Assembly: GCF_016907355.1 (NCBI RefSeq)
Contig: NZ_JAFBBW010000001.1
Span: 1,984,001-2,048,000, forward strand
DNA length: 64,000 nt
Direction: 5' to 3'
Source of the DNA: Agromyces aurantiacus
GTDB taxonomy: Bacteria > Actinomycetota > Actinomycetes > Actinomycetales > Microbacteriaceae
Both the position numbers and the translations under genes were made by a program. The notes under the pieces were generated by a model. It was not told the DNA's origin, searched no databases, and worked only from the letters and a program-made list of their open reading frames with translations. This document shows positions 31,728-40,662 of this stretch, in pieces. Position 1 is the stretch's first letter. Every line of letters begins with the position of its first letter.

Positions 31728-31765
31728 ACACTAACCGACCGGCCGGTCGGAGGCAACCGGCCGGT
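31728..31765 (-). promoter_or_regulatory. TetR promoter with operator in the spacer
   Basis: On the minus strand TTGCCT (31756-31751), a 17-bp spacer and TAGTGT (31733-31728). The spacer holds the perfect 16-bp palindrome CCGACCGGCCGGTCGG (31735-31750), and a second half-size copy, ACCGGCCGGT, abuts the -35 at 31756-31765. A bound dimer would sit between the hexamers, a standard repressor position. Confidence 0.7.
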
Positions 31766-31777
31766 CGGGAGGGAAGG

Positions 31778-32503
31778 TCAGCGGACGGATGCCGCAGCCT
31801 CGCGCACGAGTCGCACCGCGTCGGCCGTCCCGCCGTTCCACGGCGTGCCGTGGCCGGGGAGCACCCAGGTCGCGTCGAGTGCGGCGAGCCGGTCGAGCGA
31901 GGCGATCGCCTCGTCGGGCTCGTCGGTGAACGGGGCGGGCTGCGGGCCGCGGCGGCCGGTCAGCACGTGCCGCGTGGTGAGCGCGTCGCCGACGCAGACG
32001 GCGTCGAGCTCGGGGGAGTGCACGGCGATGCTGCCCGGCGAGTGCCCGGGCATCCCGACGATCACGGGCGACCCGGGCAGGTCGAGCCGGTCCCCGTCGA
32101 CGACCGTGCGCACCTCGGTGAGGTACTCGGTCTTGGCTCCGCCCTTGCCGAGCGCGTAGGCGAAGAAGCGCACGATCGGCCAGGGGCGGATGCCGCGCCC
32201 GAACGACGTGCTCGGCGTGTCGCCGCCCCGGGCGCGCGCGGCATCGGCCTCGTGGACGTAGACGGGGACGCCGTGGTCGCGGCGCAGGCGCTCGGCGAAG
32301 CCGATGTGGTCGGTGTCGCCGTGGGTCAGGATGACGGCGCGGAGGTCGTCGAGCGTGCGTCCGGCGGCCGCGAGCTCGTCGACGAGGTCGTCGTAGTGGC
32401 CGGCGAGGCCGGCATCGACGAGGGTCACGCCGCGGTCGTCGATGAAGAGGTAGCAGGCGACGATCTCGTTGCCGATGCGTCGCACTCCGGGGGTGAGTTC
32501 CAT
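31778..32503 (-). CDS. MBL fold metallo-hydrolase
   Basis: 241 residues of the metallo-beta-lactamase fold. The metal motif reads ILTHGDTDHIGFAERL (HxDxDH in place of HxHxDH, as in several glyoxalase II-like and arylsulfatase-like subgroups); GMPGHSPGSIAVHS supplies the next His, VCVGDALTTR the bridging Asp, and VLPGHGTPW the last His. It probably hydrolyses a thioester or ester, substrate unknown. ATG 32503 lies 7 nt after a near-consensus -10 and has no ribosome binding site, so the mRNA is probably leaderless. It is divergent from the carboxylase operon. Confidence 0.85.
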   Translation of the reverse strand: MELTPGVRRIGNEIVACYLFIDDRGVTLVDAGLAGHYDDLVDELAAAGRTLDDLRAVILTHGDTDHIGFAERLRRDHGVPVYVHEADAARARGGDTPSTSFGRGIRPWPIVRFFAYALGKGGAKTEYLTEVRTVVDGDRLDLPGSPVIVGMPGHSPGSIAVHSPELDAVCVGDALTTRHVLTGRRGPQPAPFTDEPDEAIASLDRLAALDATWVLPGHGTPWNGGTADAVRLVREAAASVR

Positions 32504-32504
32504 G

Positions 32505-32547
32505 TCGGCTATTGTATTTAGCCGAATCGGCTACTGTCAATAGCCAA
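32505..32547 (-). promoter_or_regulatory. Near-consensus leaderless promoter covered by a double operator
   Basis: On the minus strand TTGACA (32540-32535), 18 bp, TACAAT (32516-32511), then 7 nt to ATG. Two inverted repeats TCGGCTA-N7-TAGCCGA (32505-32525) and TCGGCTA-N7-TAGCCAA (32527-32547) are placed 22 bp apart; the spacer of the first covers most of the -10 and that of the second the -35. The best promoter in the window is thus fully overlaid by a regulator site. Confidence 0.8.
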
Positions 32548-32565
32548 TGCATCCCACCGACCGTG

Positions 32566-32609
32566 TTGCGGATCTCGGTGAATCGCGGCTAACATGAATC
32601 CCGGTTAGC
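32566..32609 (+). promoter_or_regulatory. Promoter and inverted-repeat operator of the leucine catabolic operon
   Basis: TTGCGG (32566-32571), 18 bp, TAACAT (32590-32595). GCTAAC (32588-32593) and GTTAGC (32604-32609) form an inverted repeat with a 10-bp spacer that overlaps the -10 and the predicted start point near 32602. Such CTAAC/GTTAG arms are usual for TetR-type acyl-CoA regulators; the binding protein is unknown. Confidence 0.6.
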
Positions 32610-32666
32610 GAGCGTTCACCGAAGCGCTCGCGCGCACGCCACGACGGAGAGGCGGAACAGGAGCGG

Positions 32667-34274
32667 ATGCACATCCTCACGAGCGCGATCGACGCGTCGT
32701 CCGACGCCGCGCGCGGCAACGCCGAGGCCCACGACGCGCTGGCCGGCGAACTGCGGGAGAAGCTCGCGAGGGCCGCGCTCGGCGGCCCCGAGGCATCCCG
32801 CGACCGCCACGTCGCGCGCGGCAAGCTGCTGCCGCGCGACCGGGTCGAGCGCCTGCTCGACGAGGGCAGCCCGTTCCTCGAGCTCTCGCCCCTCGCAGCC
32901 GACGACCTCTACGACGACGACACGCCCGCGGCGGGCGTCATCGCGGGCGTCGGGCTCGTGCACGGCCGGCCCGTGATGGTGGTCTGCAACGACGCGACCG
33001 TCAAGGGCGGCACCTACTACCCGATGACGGTGAAGAAGCACCTCCGCGCGCAGGACGTGGCGCTCGAGAACCGGCTGCCCTGCGTCTACCTCGTCGACTC
33101 CGGCGGCGCGTTCCTGCCCAAGCAGGACGAGGTGTTCCCCGACCGCGACCACTTCGGCCGCATCTTCTACAACCAGGCGAACCTCTCCGCACGGCGCATC
33201 CCGCAGATCGCCGCGGTCATGGGCTCGTGCACCGCCGGCGGCGCCTACGTGCCGGCGATGAGCGACGAGACGGTCATCGTGCGGAACCAGGGCACGATCT
33301 TCCTCGGCGGCCCGCCGCTCGTGAAGGCCGCCATCGGCGAGGTCGTGACCCCCGAGGAGCTCGGCGGCGGCGAACTGCACTCGCGGCACTCGGGCGTCAC
33401 CGACCACCTCGCCGAGGATGACGAGCACGCACTCGAACTCGTGCGCGACATCGTCGCGACGCTGCCCGCGCCGCCCGAGCGGGCCTGGGCCGTGCGCGAG
33501 CCGCGCGAGCCCGCGGTCGACCCGGCCACGCTCACGACGGTCGTCCCGGTCGACGTCCAGCAGCCCTACGACGTGCGCGAGGTGATCGCGCGCCTCGTCG
33601 ACGGCAGCGAGTTCCACGAGTTCAAGCGCGAGTACGGCGACACGCTCGTCACGGGCTTCGCCTGGATCGACGGCCACCCCGTGGGCATCGTCGCCAACAA
33701 CGGCGTGCTGTTCAGCGAGTCGGCCATGAAGGGCGCGCACTTCATCGAGCTCTGCGACCAGCGCGGCATCCCGCTCGTGTTCCTGCAGAACATCTCGGGC
33801 TTCATGGTCGGGCGCGACGCCGAGGCGGGCGGCATCGCCAAGCACGGCGCGAAGATGGTCACGGCCGTGGCGACGACCCGCGTGCCGAAGTTCACGGTCG
33901 TCATCGGCGGCTCGTTCGGCGCCGGCAACTACTCGATGTGCGGCCGCGCCTACTCGCCCCGCTTCCTCTGGATGTGGCCGAACGCGCGCATCTCGGTGAT
34001 GGGCGGCGAGCAGGCGGCCTCCGTGCTCTCGACCGTCAAGCGCGACCAGCTCGCCGTGCGCGGCGAGGCGTGGTCGGCTGACGACGAGGAGGCGTTCAAG
34101 GCGCCCGTCCGGGCCCAGTACGAGTCGCAGGGCAGCCCCTACCACTCGACCTCGCGGCTCTGGGACGACGGCATCATCGAGCCCGGCGACACGCGCACGG
34201 TGCTCGGCCTCGCCCTCGAGCTCGCGAGCCGCACGCCGCTGCCCGAGCCCCGCTTCGGCCTGTTCAGGATGTGA
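32667..34274 (+). CDS. mccB: Methylcrotonyl-CoA carboxylase, carboxyltransferase (beta) subunit
   Basis: 535-residue carboxyltransferase with the two crotonase-like halves. It moves the carboxyl group from biotin to 3-methylcrotonyl-CoA. The subfamily is marked by [18 protein letters not shown] (about residue 113), which is typical of MCC rather than propionyl- or acetyl-CoA carboxylases, with [19 protein letters not shown] and [16 protein letters not shown] forming one oxyanion hole and [16 protein letters not shown] the other. AGGAG lies before ATG 32667. The alpha subunit overlaps its stop codon. The same order (accD1-accA1-fadE19-maoC-citE) is known from the mycobacterial leucine locus. 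Confidence 0.93.
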   Translation: MHILTSAIDASSDAARGNAEAHDALAGELREKLARAALGGPEASRDRHVARGKLLPRDRVERLLDEGSPFLELSPLAADDLYDDDTPAAGVIAGVGLVHGRPVMVVCNDATVKGGTYYPMTVKKHLRAQDVALENRLPCVYLVDSGGAFLPKQDEVFPDRDHFGRIFYNQANLSARRIPQIAAVMGSCTAGGAYVPAMSDETVIVRNQGTIFLGGPPLVKAAIGEVVTPEELGGGELHSRHSGVTDHLAEDDEHALELVRDIVATLPAPPERAWAVREPREPAVDPATLTTVVPVDVQQPYDVREVIARLVDGSEFHEFKREYGDTLVTGFAWIDGHPVGIVANNGVLFSESAMKGAHFIELCDQRGIPLVFLQNISGFMVGRDAEAGGIAKHGAKMVTAVATTRVPKFTVVIGGSFGAGNYSMCGRAYSPRFLWMWPNARISVMGGEQAASVLSTVKRDQLAVRGEAWSADDEEAFKAPVRAQYESQGSPYHSTSRLWDDGIIEPGDTRTVLGLALELASRTPLPEPRFGLFRM

Positions 34275-36280
34275 TGGGAATGTTCGATCGGGTCCTCGTG
34301 GCCAACCGCGGCGAGATCGCCGTGCGCGTCATCCGCACGCTCAAGCGACTCGGCATCCACGCGATCGCCGTGTACTCCGACGCCGACGCGGGCGCGCCGC
34401 ACGTCGCGCTCGCCGACGAGGCCGTCCGCATCGGCCCCGCGCCGGCCGCCGAGAGCTACCTCGACCCCGCCCGCATCGTGCGCGCGGCGATCGAGACGGG
34501 CGCGCAGGCGATCCATCCCGGCTACGGCTTCCTCAGCGAGAACGCCGCGTTCGGTCGCGCGTGCGCCGAGGCGGGCATCGTCTTCGTCGGCCCCGGCGAG
34601 CTCGCGCTCGAGGTCATGGGCGACAAGATCCGCGCGAAGCGCCACGTCGAGGCCTCGGGCGTGCCCGTCGTGCCGGGCGTGAGCGAGCCCGACGCGACCG
34701 ACGACGAGCTGCTCGACGCCGCGCCGCTCGTCGGCTTCCCGATCCTCGTGAAGCCCTCGGCGGGCGGCGGCGGCAAGGGCATGCAGGTCGCGCGCGACGA
34801 GCGCGAGCTCGAGCACGCGCTCCCCGCCGCGCGCCGCGTCGCGCGCGCCGCGTTCGGCGACGACACGCTGCTGCTCGAGCGATTCGTCGAGCGACCGCGC
34901 CACATCGAGGTCCAGGTGCTCGCTGACGCGCACGGCACCGTGATCCACCTCGGCGAACGCGAGTGCTCGCTGCAGCGCCGGCACCAGAAGGTCGTCGAGG
35001 AGGCGCCCTCGCCGCTGCTCGACGCCGCGACGCGCGAGCGCATCGGCCGCGCGGCCTGCGACGCGGCGCGGAGCGTCGACTACCTCGGCGCCGGCACGGT
35101 CGAATTCCTCGTGTCGGATGCCGCGCCCGACGAGTTCTTCTTCATCGAGATGAACACGCGCCTGCAGGTCGAGCACCCGGTGACCGAGCTCGTCACGGGC
35201 GTCGACCTCGTCGAGCAGCAGCTGCGCATCGCCGCCGGCGAACCGCTCGCGATCGCACAGGACGAGGTGCGGATGACGGGCCACGCCATCGAGGCGCGCC
35301 TCTACGCCGAGAGTCCCGAGCGCGGCTTCCTGCCCTCGACCGGCGACGTGCTCGCGTGGCGTCCCGCCTCGGGCGATGGCGTCCGCGTCGACGCGGGCGT
35401 CCGCGAGGGCCAGCGCGTCACCGCCGACTACGACCCGATGATCGCGAAGGTGATCGCGTACGGCGCCGACCGGGCCGAGGCGCTCGACCGGCTCGACGCG
35501 GCGCTCGCCGACACCGTCGTGCTCGGCATCGAGACGAACACCGCGTTCCTGCGCCGGCTGCTCGCGCACCCCGACGTGCGCGCCGGGCACCTGGACACCG
35601 GGCTCATCGACCGGCTGCAGGAGCCGGCCGCCGGGCCGGCCGAGGCGATCGAGCCGGCCGCCGGGCCCGCCGAGGCGACGGATGACGGGACCGCCCGCCT
35701 CACCGCGGTCGGCCGTCTCGCACGCGAGCGCGCCCACCGCGCCGCGTCGGCGCACGATCACGCGTGGCGGCGCGAGCGCGGCTGGCGGCTGGGTGGAGCC
35801 GCCCGGGTCGCCGAGCGCGGCGCGCGTGCGGCCGCCGACCTCGACCGCGCGACTGTGCGGTTCGCCGACGACGGCACCACGTGGGTGCACCTCGACGGCC
35901 GCACCGCCGCGGTGCCGACCCTCGACCGCCGGGCTGCGCTCGAGGACCGGCTCGCGCGGCTCGAGCGCGGCAGCGACGTCGACCCCGACCTGCGCGCCCC
36001 CATGCCGGGCAGCGTCACGACGCTGTTCGCGGCCGACGGCGACCACGTCGAGGCCGGACAGGCGGTGCTCGCGATCGAGGCCATGAAGATGGAGCACCGC
36101 GTGACCGCGACCGTCGCCGGCATCGTCAGGCTGCGCGTCGCGATGGGCGAGCAGGTCGCCCGCGACCAGGTCGTGGCGCGCGTCGAGCCGATCGCCGAAG
36201 CGACCGGCCACGCGGCATCCGATGAACCCCGGGCCGGCGCCCACGAGGCCGCCGCCCCGTCCGCACCCCACCAGGAATGA
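34274..36280 (+). CDS. mccA: Methylcrotonyl-CoA carboxylase, biotin-carrying (alpha) subunit
   Basis: 668 residues. The biotin carboxylase domain fills about 1-445 ([16 protein letters not shown], the ATP loop [34 protein letters not shown]). A linker of about 130 residues with an imperfect Ala/Glu/Pro duplication ([19 protein letters not shown], about 453-471) leads to the BCCP domain, whose biotin Lys is in AIEAMKMEH near residue 606. ATG 34274 overlaps the beta stop (TGATG); ATG 34280 and GTG 34271 are alternatives. It carboxylates its biotin with bicarbonate and ATP for the beta subunit. Confidence 0.94.
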   Translation: MGMFDRVLVANRGEIAVRVIRTLKRLGIHAIAVYSDADAGAPHVALADEAVRIGPAPAAESYLDPARIVRAAIETGAQAIHPGYGFLSENAAFGRACAEAGIVFVGPGELALEVMGDKIRAKRHVEASGVPVVPGVSEPDATDDELLDAAPLVGFPILVKPSAGGGGKGMQVARDERELEHALPAARRVARAAFGDDTLLLERFVERPRHIEVQVLADAHGTVIHLGERECSLQRRHQKVVEEAPSPLLDAATRERIGRAACDAARSVDYLGAGTVEFLVSDAAPDEFFFIEMNTRLQVEHPVTELVTGVDLVEQQLRIAAGEPLAIAQDEVRMTGHAIEARLYAESPERGFLPSTGDVLAWRPASGDGVRVDAGVREGQRVTADYDPMIAKVIAYGADRAEALDRLDAALADTVVLGIETNTAFLRRLLAHPDVRAGHLDTGLIDRLQEPAAGPAEAIEPAAGPAEATDDGTARLTAVGRLARERAHRAASAHDHAWRRERGWRLGGAARVAERGARAAADLDRATVRFADDGTTWVHLDGRTAAVPTLDRRAALEDRLARLERGSDVDPDLRAPMPGSVTTLFAADGDHVEAGQAVLAIEAMKMEHRVTATVAGIVRLRVAMGEQVARDQVVARVEPIAEATGHAASDEPRAGAHEAAAPSAPHQE

Positions 36281-36288
36281 GGAACGCC

Positions 36289-37452
36289 ATGCACGACCTG
36301 ACCGACGAGGAACAGCAGCTCTACGACATGGTCTGCGAGTTCGCCGACACCGTCGTCGCTCCGCAGGCGTACGAGGCCGACCGCACCCACGAGCTCTCGA
36401 TGGACGTCGTCGCCCAGATGGGCGAGCTCGGGCTCTTCGGCCTGCCCTTCCCTGAGGAGTTCGGCGGCCAGGGCGGCGACTACATGGCCCTGTGCCTCGC
36501 GATCGAGGCTCTCGCCCGGGTCGACCAGTCGATCGCGATCACCCTCGAGGCCGGCGTCGGCCTCGGCGCGATGCCGATCTACCGCCACGGCACCGATGAG
36601 CAGAAGGCCGAGTTCCTGCCCGACCTCGTCGCGGGGCGCGCGCTCGCCGGGTTCGGCCTGACCGAGCCCGAGGCCGGGTCCGACGCCGGCGCCACGCGGA
36701 CGACGGCCGTGCTCGACGGCGACGAGTGGGTCGTCAACGGCTCGAAGCAGTTCATCACCAACTCGGGCACGCCCATCACGCGCTTCGTGACCGTGACGGC
36801 GGTGACCGGGGAGCGCACGCGCCCCGACGGCTCCACCTCGAAGGAGCTGTCGACGATCATCGTGCCGAACGGCACGCCCGGGTTCACCGTCGGGCCGGGC
36901 TACGACAAGTCCGGATGGCGCGCCTCCGACACGCACCCGCTCACCTTCGACGGCGTCCGCGTTCCGGCCGCCAACCTGCTCGGCGAGCGAGGCCGCGGCT
37001 TCGCGAACTTCCTCCGCACGCTCGACGAGGGCCGCATCGCGATCGCCGCCCTCGCCACGGGCGCCGCGCAGGGATGCCTCGACGAGGCGATCGCCTACGC
37101 GAAGACCCGCAACGTGTTCGGCGTGCCCATCGCGAGCCACCAGTACATCGCCTTCACCATCGCCGGGATGCAGGCCCGCGTGCACACCGCGCGCCTCGCG
37201 TGGCATGACGCGGCACGGCGCGCCGACGCCGGGCTGCCGTTCAAGAAGGAGGCCGCGATCGCGAAGCTCGTCTCGAGCGACGCCGCCATGCTGAACGCGC
37301 GCGACGCGACCCAGATCTTCGGCGGCATGGGCTTCATGAACGAGACCGTCGTCGCCAGGCACTACCGTGACTCGAAGATCCTCGAGATCGGCGAGGGCAC
37401 GAATGAGGTGCAGCTCATGGTCATCGCCCGCGAGCTCGGGCTGGCGGCGTAG
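36289..37452 (+). CDS. Acyl-CoA dehydrogenase, probably isovaleryl-CoA dehydrogenase
   Basis: 387-residue FAD enzyme: [17 protein letters not shown] at the start, [17 protein letters not shown] (flavin and substrate contact, about 125), [20 protein letters not shown], and the C-terminal [20 protein letters not shown] with [10 protein letters not shown]. The catalytic Glu position varies between subfamilies; the location between MCC and a MaoC hydratase points to isovaleryl-CoA, as for FadE19. Electrons pass to ETF, coded 1.4 kb downstream. GAGG at 36279-36282 favours ATG 36289; ATG 36277, overlapping the previous stop, would add four residues. Confidence 0.88.
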   Translation: MHDLTDEEQQLYDMVCEFADTVVAPQAYEADRTHELSMDVVAQMGELGLFGLPFPEEFGGQGGDYMALCLAIEALARVDQSIAITLEAGVGLGAMPIYRHGTDEQKAEFLPDLVAGRALAGFGLTEPEAGSDAGATRTTAVLDGDEWVVNGSKQFITNSGTPITRFVTVTAVTGERTRPDGSTSKELSTIIVPNGTPGFTVGPGYDKSGWRASDTHPLTFDGVRVPAANLLGERGRGFANFLRTLDEGRIAIAALATGAAQGCLDEAIAYAKTRNVFGVPIASHQYIAFTIAGMQARVHTARLAWHDAARRADAGLPFKKEAAIAKLVSSDAAMLNARDATQIFGGMGFMNETVVARHYRDSKILEIGEGTNEVQLMVIARELGLAA

Positions 37453-37483
37453 GCCGCGGCCGACGGAGAGGAGGGGACGCGTC

Positions 37484-38011
37484 ATGACGGAAGCCCCCAT
37501 GCGCGAAGTCGTGCAGCGCGGGCTCTGGTTCGAGGAGTTCGAGGAGGGCGTGCGCTACCTGCACCGTCCGGGACGCACGGTGACCGAGGCCGACAACGTG
37601 CTCTTCACCACGCTCACGATGAACCCGCAGCCGCTGCACTTGGACGCGGCGTGGTCGGCCCGCCAGCCGTTCGGGCGCGTCCTCGTGAACTCCCTGTTCA
37701 CGCTGTCGACCCTCGTCGGCCAGTCCGTCGGGCAGCTCACGCAGGGCACCCTCGTCGCGAACCTCGGCTTCGGGGCGGTCGCGTTCCCGAACCCCGTGTT
37801 CGTGGGCGACACCCTCTACGGCGAGAGCGTCGTCGAGTCGAAGCGCCTGTCGTCGTCGCGGCCCGGAGAGGGGATCGTGGTGCTCGCGCACACGGCTCGC
37901 AACCAGGACGGCGCCGTGGTCGCGACCGCGTCCCGGACCATGCTCGTCTGGACGCGCGAGGCGGGCGAGCGTCGCTCGCACGCGGAGGCGGCCGGAGGGA
38001 GCGACGGATGA
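37484..38011 (+). CDS. MaoC family hydratase, probable methylglutaconyl-CoA hydratase
   Basis: 175-residue hot-dog-fold protein. The R-hydratase motif region reads [33 protein letters not shown] (Asp 35, His 52 as likely active residues), followed by [19 protein letters not shown] and [25 protein letters not shown]. In the homologous mycobacterial locus the MaoC protein stands next to a CitE-like lyase of leucine breakdown, so water addition to 3-methylglutaconyl-CoA is the best guess. GAGGAGGGG precedes ATG 37484. Confidence 0.8.
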   Translation: MTEAPMREVVQRGLWFEEFEEGVRYLHRPGRTVTEADNVLFTTLTMNPQPLHLDAAWSARQPFGRVLVNSLFTLSTLVGQSVGQLTQGTLVANLGFGAVAFPNPVFVGDTLYGESVVESKRLSSSRPGEGIVVLAHTARNQDGAVVATASRTMLVWTREAGERRSHAEAAGGSDG

Positions 38012-38832
38012 CGCATCCGCCGTTCCCGTTCGGGCCCGCGCTGCTCTTCTGCCCGGCCGACCGGCCCGACCGGTACGGCAAGGCGGCGGAGCGCGCCGAC
38101 GCCGTGATCCTCGACCTCGAGGACGCCGTGGCCGAGGGCGGCAAGTCGGCGGCGCGCGAGTCGCTCGTCGCGAACCCGCTCGATCCCGCGCGCGTGATCG
38201 TGCGGGTCAACCCGGCGTCCACGCCGCACCTGGCCGACGACCTCGCGGCCCTCCGCCGCACGTCCTACCGCACCGTCATGCTCGCCAAGTGCGAGGGCAC
38301 CGCCGACCTCGTCGCGCTCGAGGACTTCGACGTCATCGCGCTCTGCGAGACGGCGCGCGGGGTCCTGGCCGCGCCCGAGATCGCCTCGGTGCCCATCGTG
38401 TCCGCGCTCATGTGGGGTGCCGAGGATCTCGTCGCCTCGCTCGGCGGCGCCTCGAGCCGCCACCCCGACGGGCGGTACCGCGACGTCGCGGTGCATGCGA
38501 GGTCGCGCGTGCTGCTCGCCGCCGGCGCGCACGGCGTGGCGGCGATCGACGCGGTGCACCTCGACCTCGCCGACGCCGACGGCCTGCGCGCGGAGGCCGA
38601 GGATGCGGCCGCGCTCGGCTTCGCGGCCACGGCGTGCGTGCATCCGGGCCAGGTGGAGGTCGTCAGGGCCGCGTATGCTCCGAGCGGCGAGCAGGCCGAG
38701 TGGGCGCACGCGCTGCTCGCCGAGGCGGCCGCGCGCGCCGGCGACGGCGTGTTCGCGTTCCGCGGGCAGATGGTCGACGCGCCGCTCATGCGGCAGGCCG
38801 AGGCGGTCGCGCGGCGGGCGCGTCGGCACTGA
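38008..38832 (+). CDS. CitE/HpcH-type CoA-ester lyase
   Basis: 274-residue TIM barrel of the HpcH/HpaI family, CitE branch: [30 protein letters not shown] at the start, [24 protein letters not shown] (about residue 95), [16 protein letters not shown] (metal-binding Glu, about 113) and [16 protein letters not shown]. The mycobacterial counterpart next to the same genes has been reported as a beta-hydroxyacyl-CoA lyase of leucine catabolism, so cleavage of 3-hydroxy-3-methylglutaryl-CoA to acetyl-CoA and acetoacetate is proposed. ATG 38008 overlaps the MaoC stop (ATGA). Confidence 0.85.
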   Translation: MTHPPFPFGPALLFCPADRPDRYGKAAERADAVILDLEDAVAEGGKSAARESLVANPLDPARVIVRVNPASTPHLADDLAALRRTSYRTVMLAKCEGTADLVALEDFDVIALCETARGVLAAPEIASVPIVSALMWGAEDLVASLGGASSRHPDGRYRDVAVHARSRVLLAAGAHGVAAIDAVHLDLADADGLRAEAEDAAALGFAATACVHPGQVEVVRAAYAPSGEQAEWAHALLAEAAARAGDGVFAFRGQMVDAPLMRQAEAVARRARRH

Positions 38833-38885
38833 CAGGATGCTGGTGAGCGACCCGGCTCGCCACCCAGGGAAAGGACTCGGGCTCG

Positions 38886-39662
38886 ATGAAGATCATCGTC
38901 CTCGTGAAGGAGGTCCCCGACACGTGGGGCGAACGCAGGCTCGACCTCGAGACGGGGCTCGCCGACCGTGCCGCGAGCGAGGCGGTGCTCGACGAGATCG
39001 GCGAGCGGGCGCTCGAGGTCGCGCTGGCGTACGCCGACGCGCATGCCGACACCGAGGTCGTCGTCATGTCGATGGCGCCCGAGAGTGCCGCGGCGACGAT
39101 CCGCAAGGGCCTGGCGATGGGGGCCGGATCGGCCGTGCACATCGCCGATCCCGGGCTGGCCGCCGCCGACCTCGGCCTGACCGCGCGCACCCTCGCCGCC
39201 GCGATCCGGCGCATCGGGTTCGACCTCGTCATCACCGGCAACGTCTCGACCGACGGCAGCGGCGGCGTGCTGCCCGCCATGCTCGCCGAGCTGCTCGAGG
39301 TGCCGAACGCGACCGCGCTCTCCTCCGTCGAGATCGCCGACGACTCGGTGGCGGGCACCCGCAACATCGAAGGTGGCACGATGCGCGTGCGCGCGTCGCT
39401 GCCGGCCGTGATCTCGATCACCGAGGCGCTCCCCGACGCGCGCTTCCCGAACTTCAAGGGCATCATGGCCGCCAAGAAGAAGCCGTTCGAGACGCTCAGC
39501 GCGGCCGACCTGGGCATCGAGCCCGAGGACCTGTCGGTCCCGTGGTCGATCATGACCGCCGTCGCCGAGAAGCCCCCTCGCGCGGCGGGGGTCAAGATCA
39601 CCGACGAGGGCGACGGCGGCACGAGGATCGCCGAGTTCCTCATCGAGAACCGCCTGGTCTGA
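38886..39662 (+). CDS. etfB: Electron transfer flavoprotein, beta subunit
   Basis: 258 residues. With EtfA it accepts electrons from acyl-CoA dehydrogenases. KIIVLVKEVPDTWGER, LDEIGERALEVALAYADAH, LAMGAGSAVHIADPG, VITGNVSTDGSGGVLPAMLAE and LPDARFPNFKGIMAAKKKPFE are the usual blocks of the actinobacterial form. It begins 53 nt after the lyase gene; no terminator is seen between them, so it may be part of the same long transcript, and its own weak promoter cannot be excluded. Confidence 0.94.
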   Translation: MKIIVLVKEVPDTWGERRLDLETGLADRAASEAVLDEIGERALEVALAYADAHADTEVVVMSMAPESAAATIRKGLAMGAGSAVHIADPGLAAADLGLTARTLAAAIRRIGFDLVITGNVSTDGSGGVLPAMLAELLEVPNATALSSVEIADDSVAGTRNIEGGTMRVRASLPAVISITEALPDARFPNFKGIMAAKKKPFETLSAADLGIEPEDLSVPWSIMTAVAEKPPRAAGVKITDEGDGGTRIAEFLIENRLV

Positions 39663-39672
39663 GAGGACGAAC

Positions 39673-40659
39673 ATGACCGACCACCCCGCAGACCCGATCC
39701 TCGTCGTGCTCGAGGCGACGCCGGGCGGCGAGCTCGCGACGAGCGCCGCCGGCCTGCTCGCCGCCGCCTCGCAGATCGGCACGCCCGCGGCGCTCGTCGT
39801 CGCGGCGCCCGGCCAGGCGCCGTCGCTCGCCGAGCAGGCCGCCGCGCTGGGCGCCGAGCGAGTGCTCGCCGTCGAGTCCGCCTCGACGCAGTCCGAGCTC
39901 ACGATCCCGCACGTCGACGCGGTCGCCGCGGCGGCCGCGGCCGTCGCGCCGCAGGCGGTGCTCGTCTCGAACTCGATCGACGGCCGCGACATCGCCGGGC
40001 GGTTCGCCGCGCGGACCGGCGCGCCCATCGCCGTGGACGCCGTCGGCCTCTCGCGCGATGAGGAGGGGATCGTCGCGCACCATTCGGTGTACGGCGGCGC
40101 CTACACCGTCGACTCCGCCGCGACCTTCGGCCCGCTCGTCGTGACGGTGCGCCAGGGCGCGGTCGACGCCCGCGCCGAGGCACGGGCCCTCGCGCTCGAG
40201 TCGCTCGAGGTGGCGGCATCCGGCGCGCCCTCGGCCGCCATCGAGTCGGTCGAGGCCGTGACCGAGGCCTCGAGCCGGCCCGAGCTGCGCGGCGCGAAGC
40301 GGGTCGTCTCGGGCGGGCGGGGCCTCGGCTCGGCCGAGCAGTTCGCACTGGTCGAGGAACTCGCCGACGCGCTCGGCGCCGCCGTCGGCGCGTCGCGCGC
40401 CGCGGTCGACGCCGGCTACATCCCCGCGAGCCACCAGGTCGGCCAGACCGGCGTCTCGGTCTCGCCGCAGCTGTACGTCGCGCTCGGCATCTCGGGTGCG
40501 ATCCAGCATCGCGCGGGCATGCAGACGGCGAAGAACATCGTCGCCGTGAACAAGGACCCCGAGGCGCCGATCTTCGACGTCGCCGACTTCGGCGTCGTGG
40601 GCGACGTCTTCACCGTGGTCCCGCAGCTGATCAGCGCGCTCGCCGAACGGAAGCGGTGA
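39673..40659 (+). CDS. etfA: Electron transfer flavoprotein, alpha subunit
   Basis: 328 residues. The N-terminal alpha/beta domain ([24 protein letters not shown]) is followed by the FAD-binding domain (about 200-328), marked by [53 protein letters not shown] and [17 protein letters not shown]. Only 10 nt separate it from etfB and 3 nt from the next gene, so all three are one operon. Confidence 0.95.
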   Translation: MTDHPADPILVVLEATPGGELATSAAGLLAAASQIGTPAALVVAAPGQAPSLAEQAAALGAERVLAVESASTQSELTIPHVDAVAAAAAAVAPQAVLVSNSIDGRDIAGRFAARTGAPIAVDAVGLSRDEEGIVAHHSVYGGAYTVDSAATFGPLVVTVRQGAVDARAEARALALESLEVAASGAPSAAIESVEAVTEASSRPELRGAKRVVSGGRGLGSAEQFALVEELADALGAAVGASRAAVDAGYIPASHQVGQTGVSVSPQLYVALGISGAIQHRAGMQTAKNIVAVNKDPEAPIFDVADFGVVGDVFTVVPQLISALAERKR

Positions 40660-40662
40660 CCC

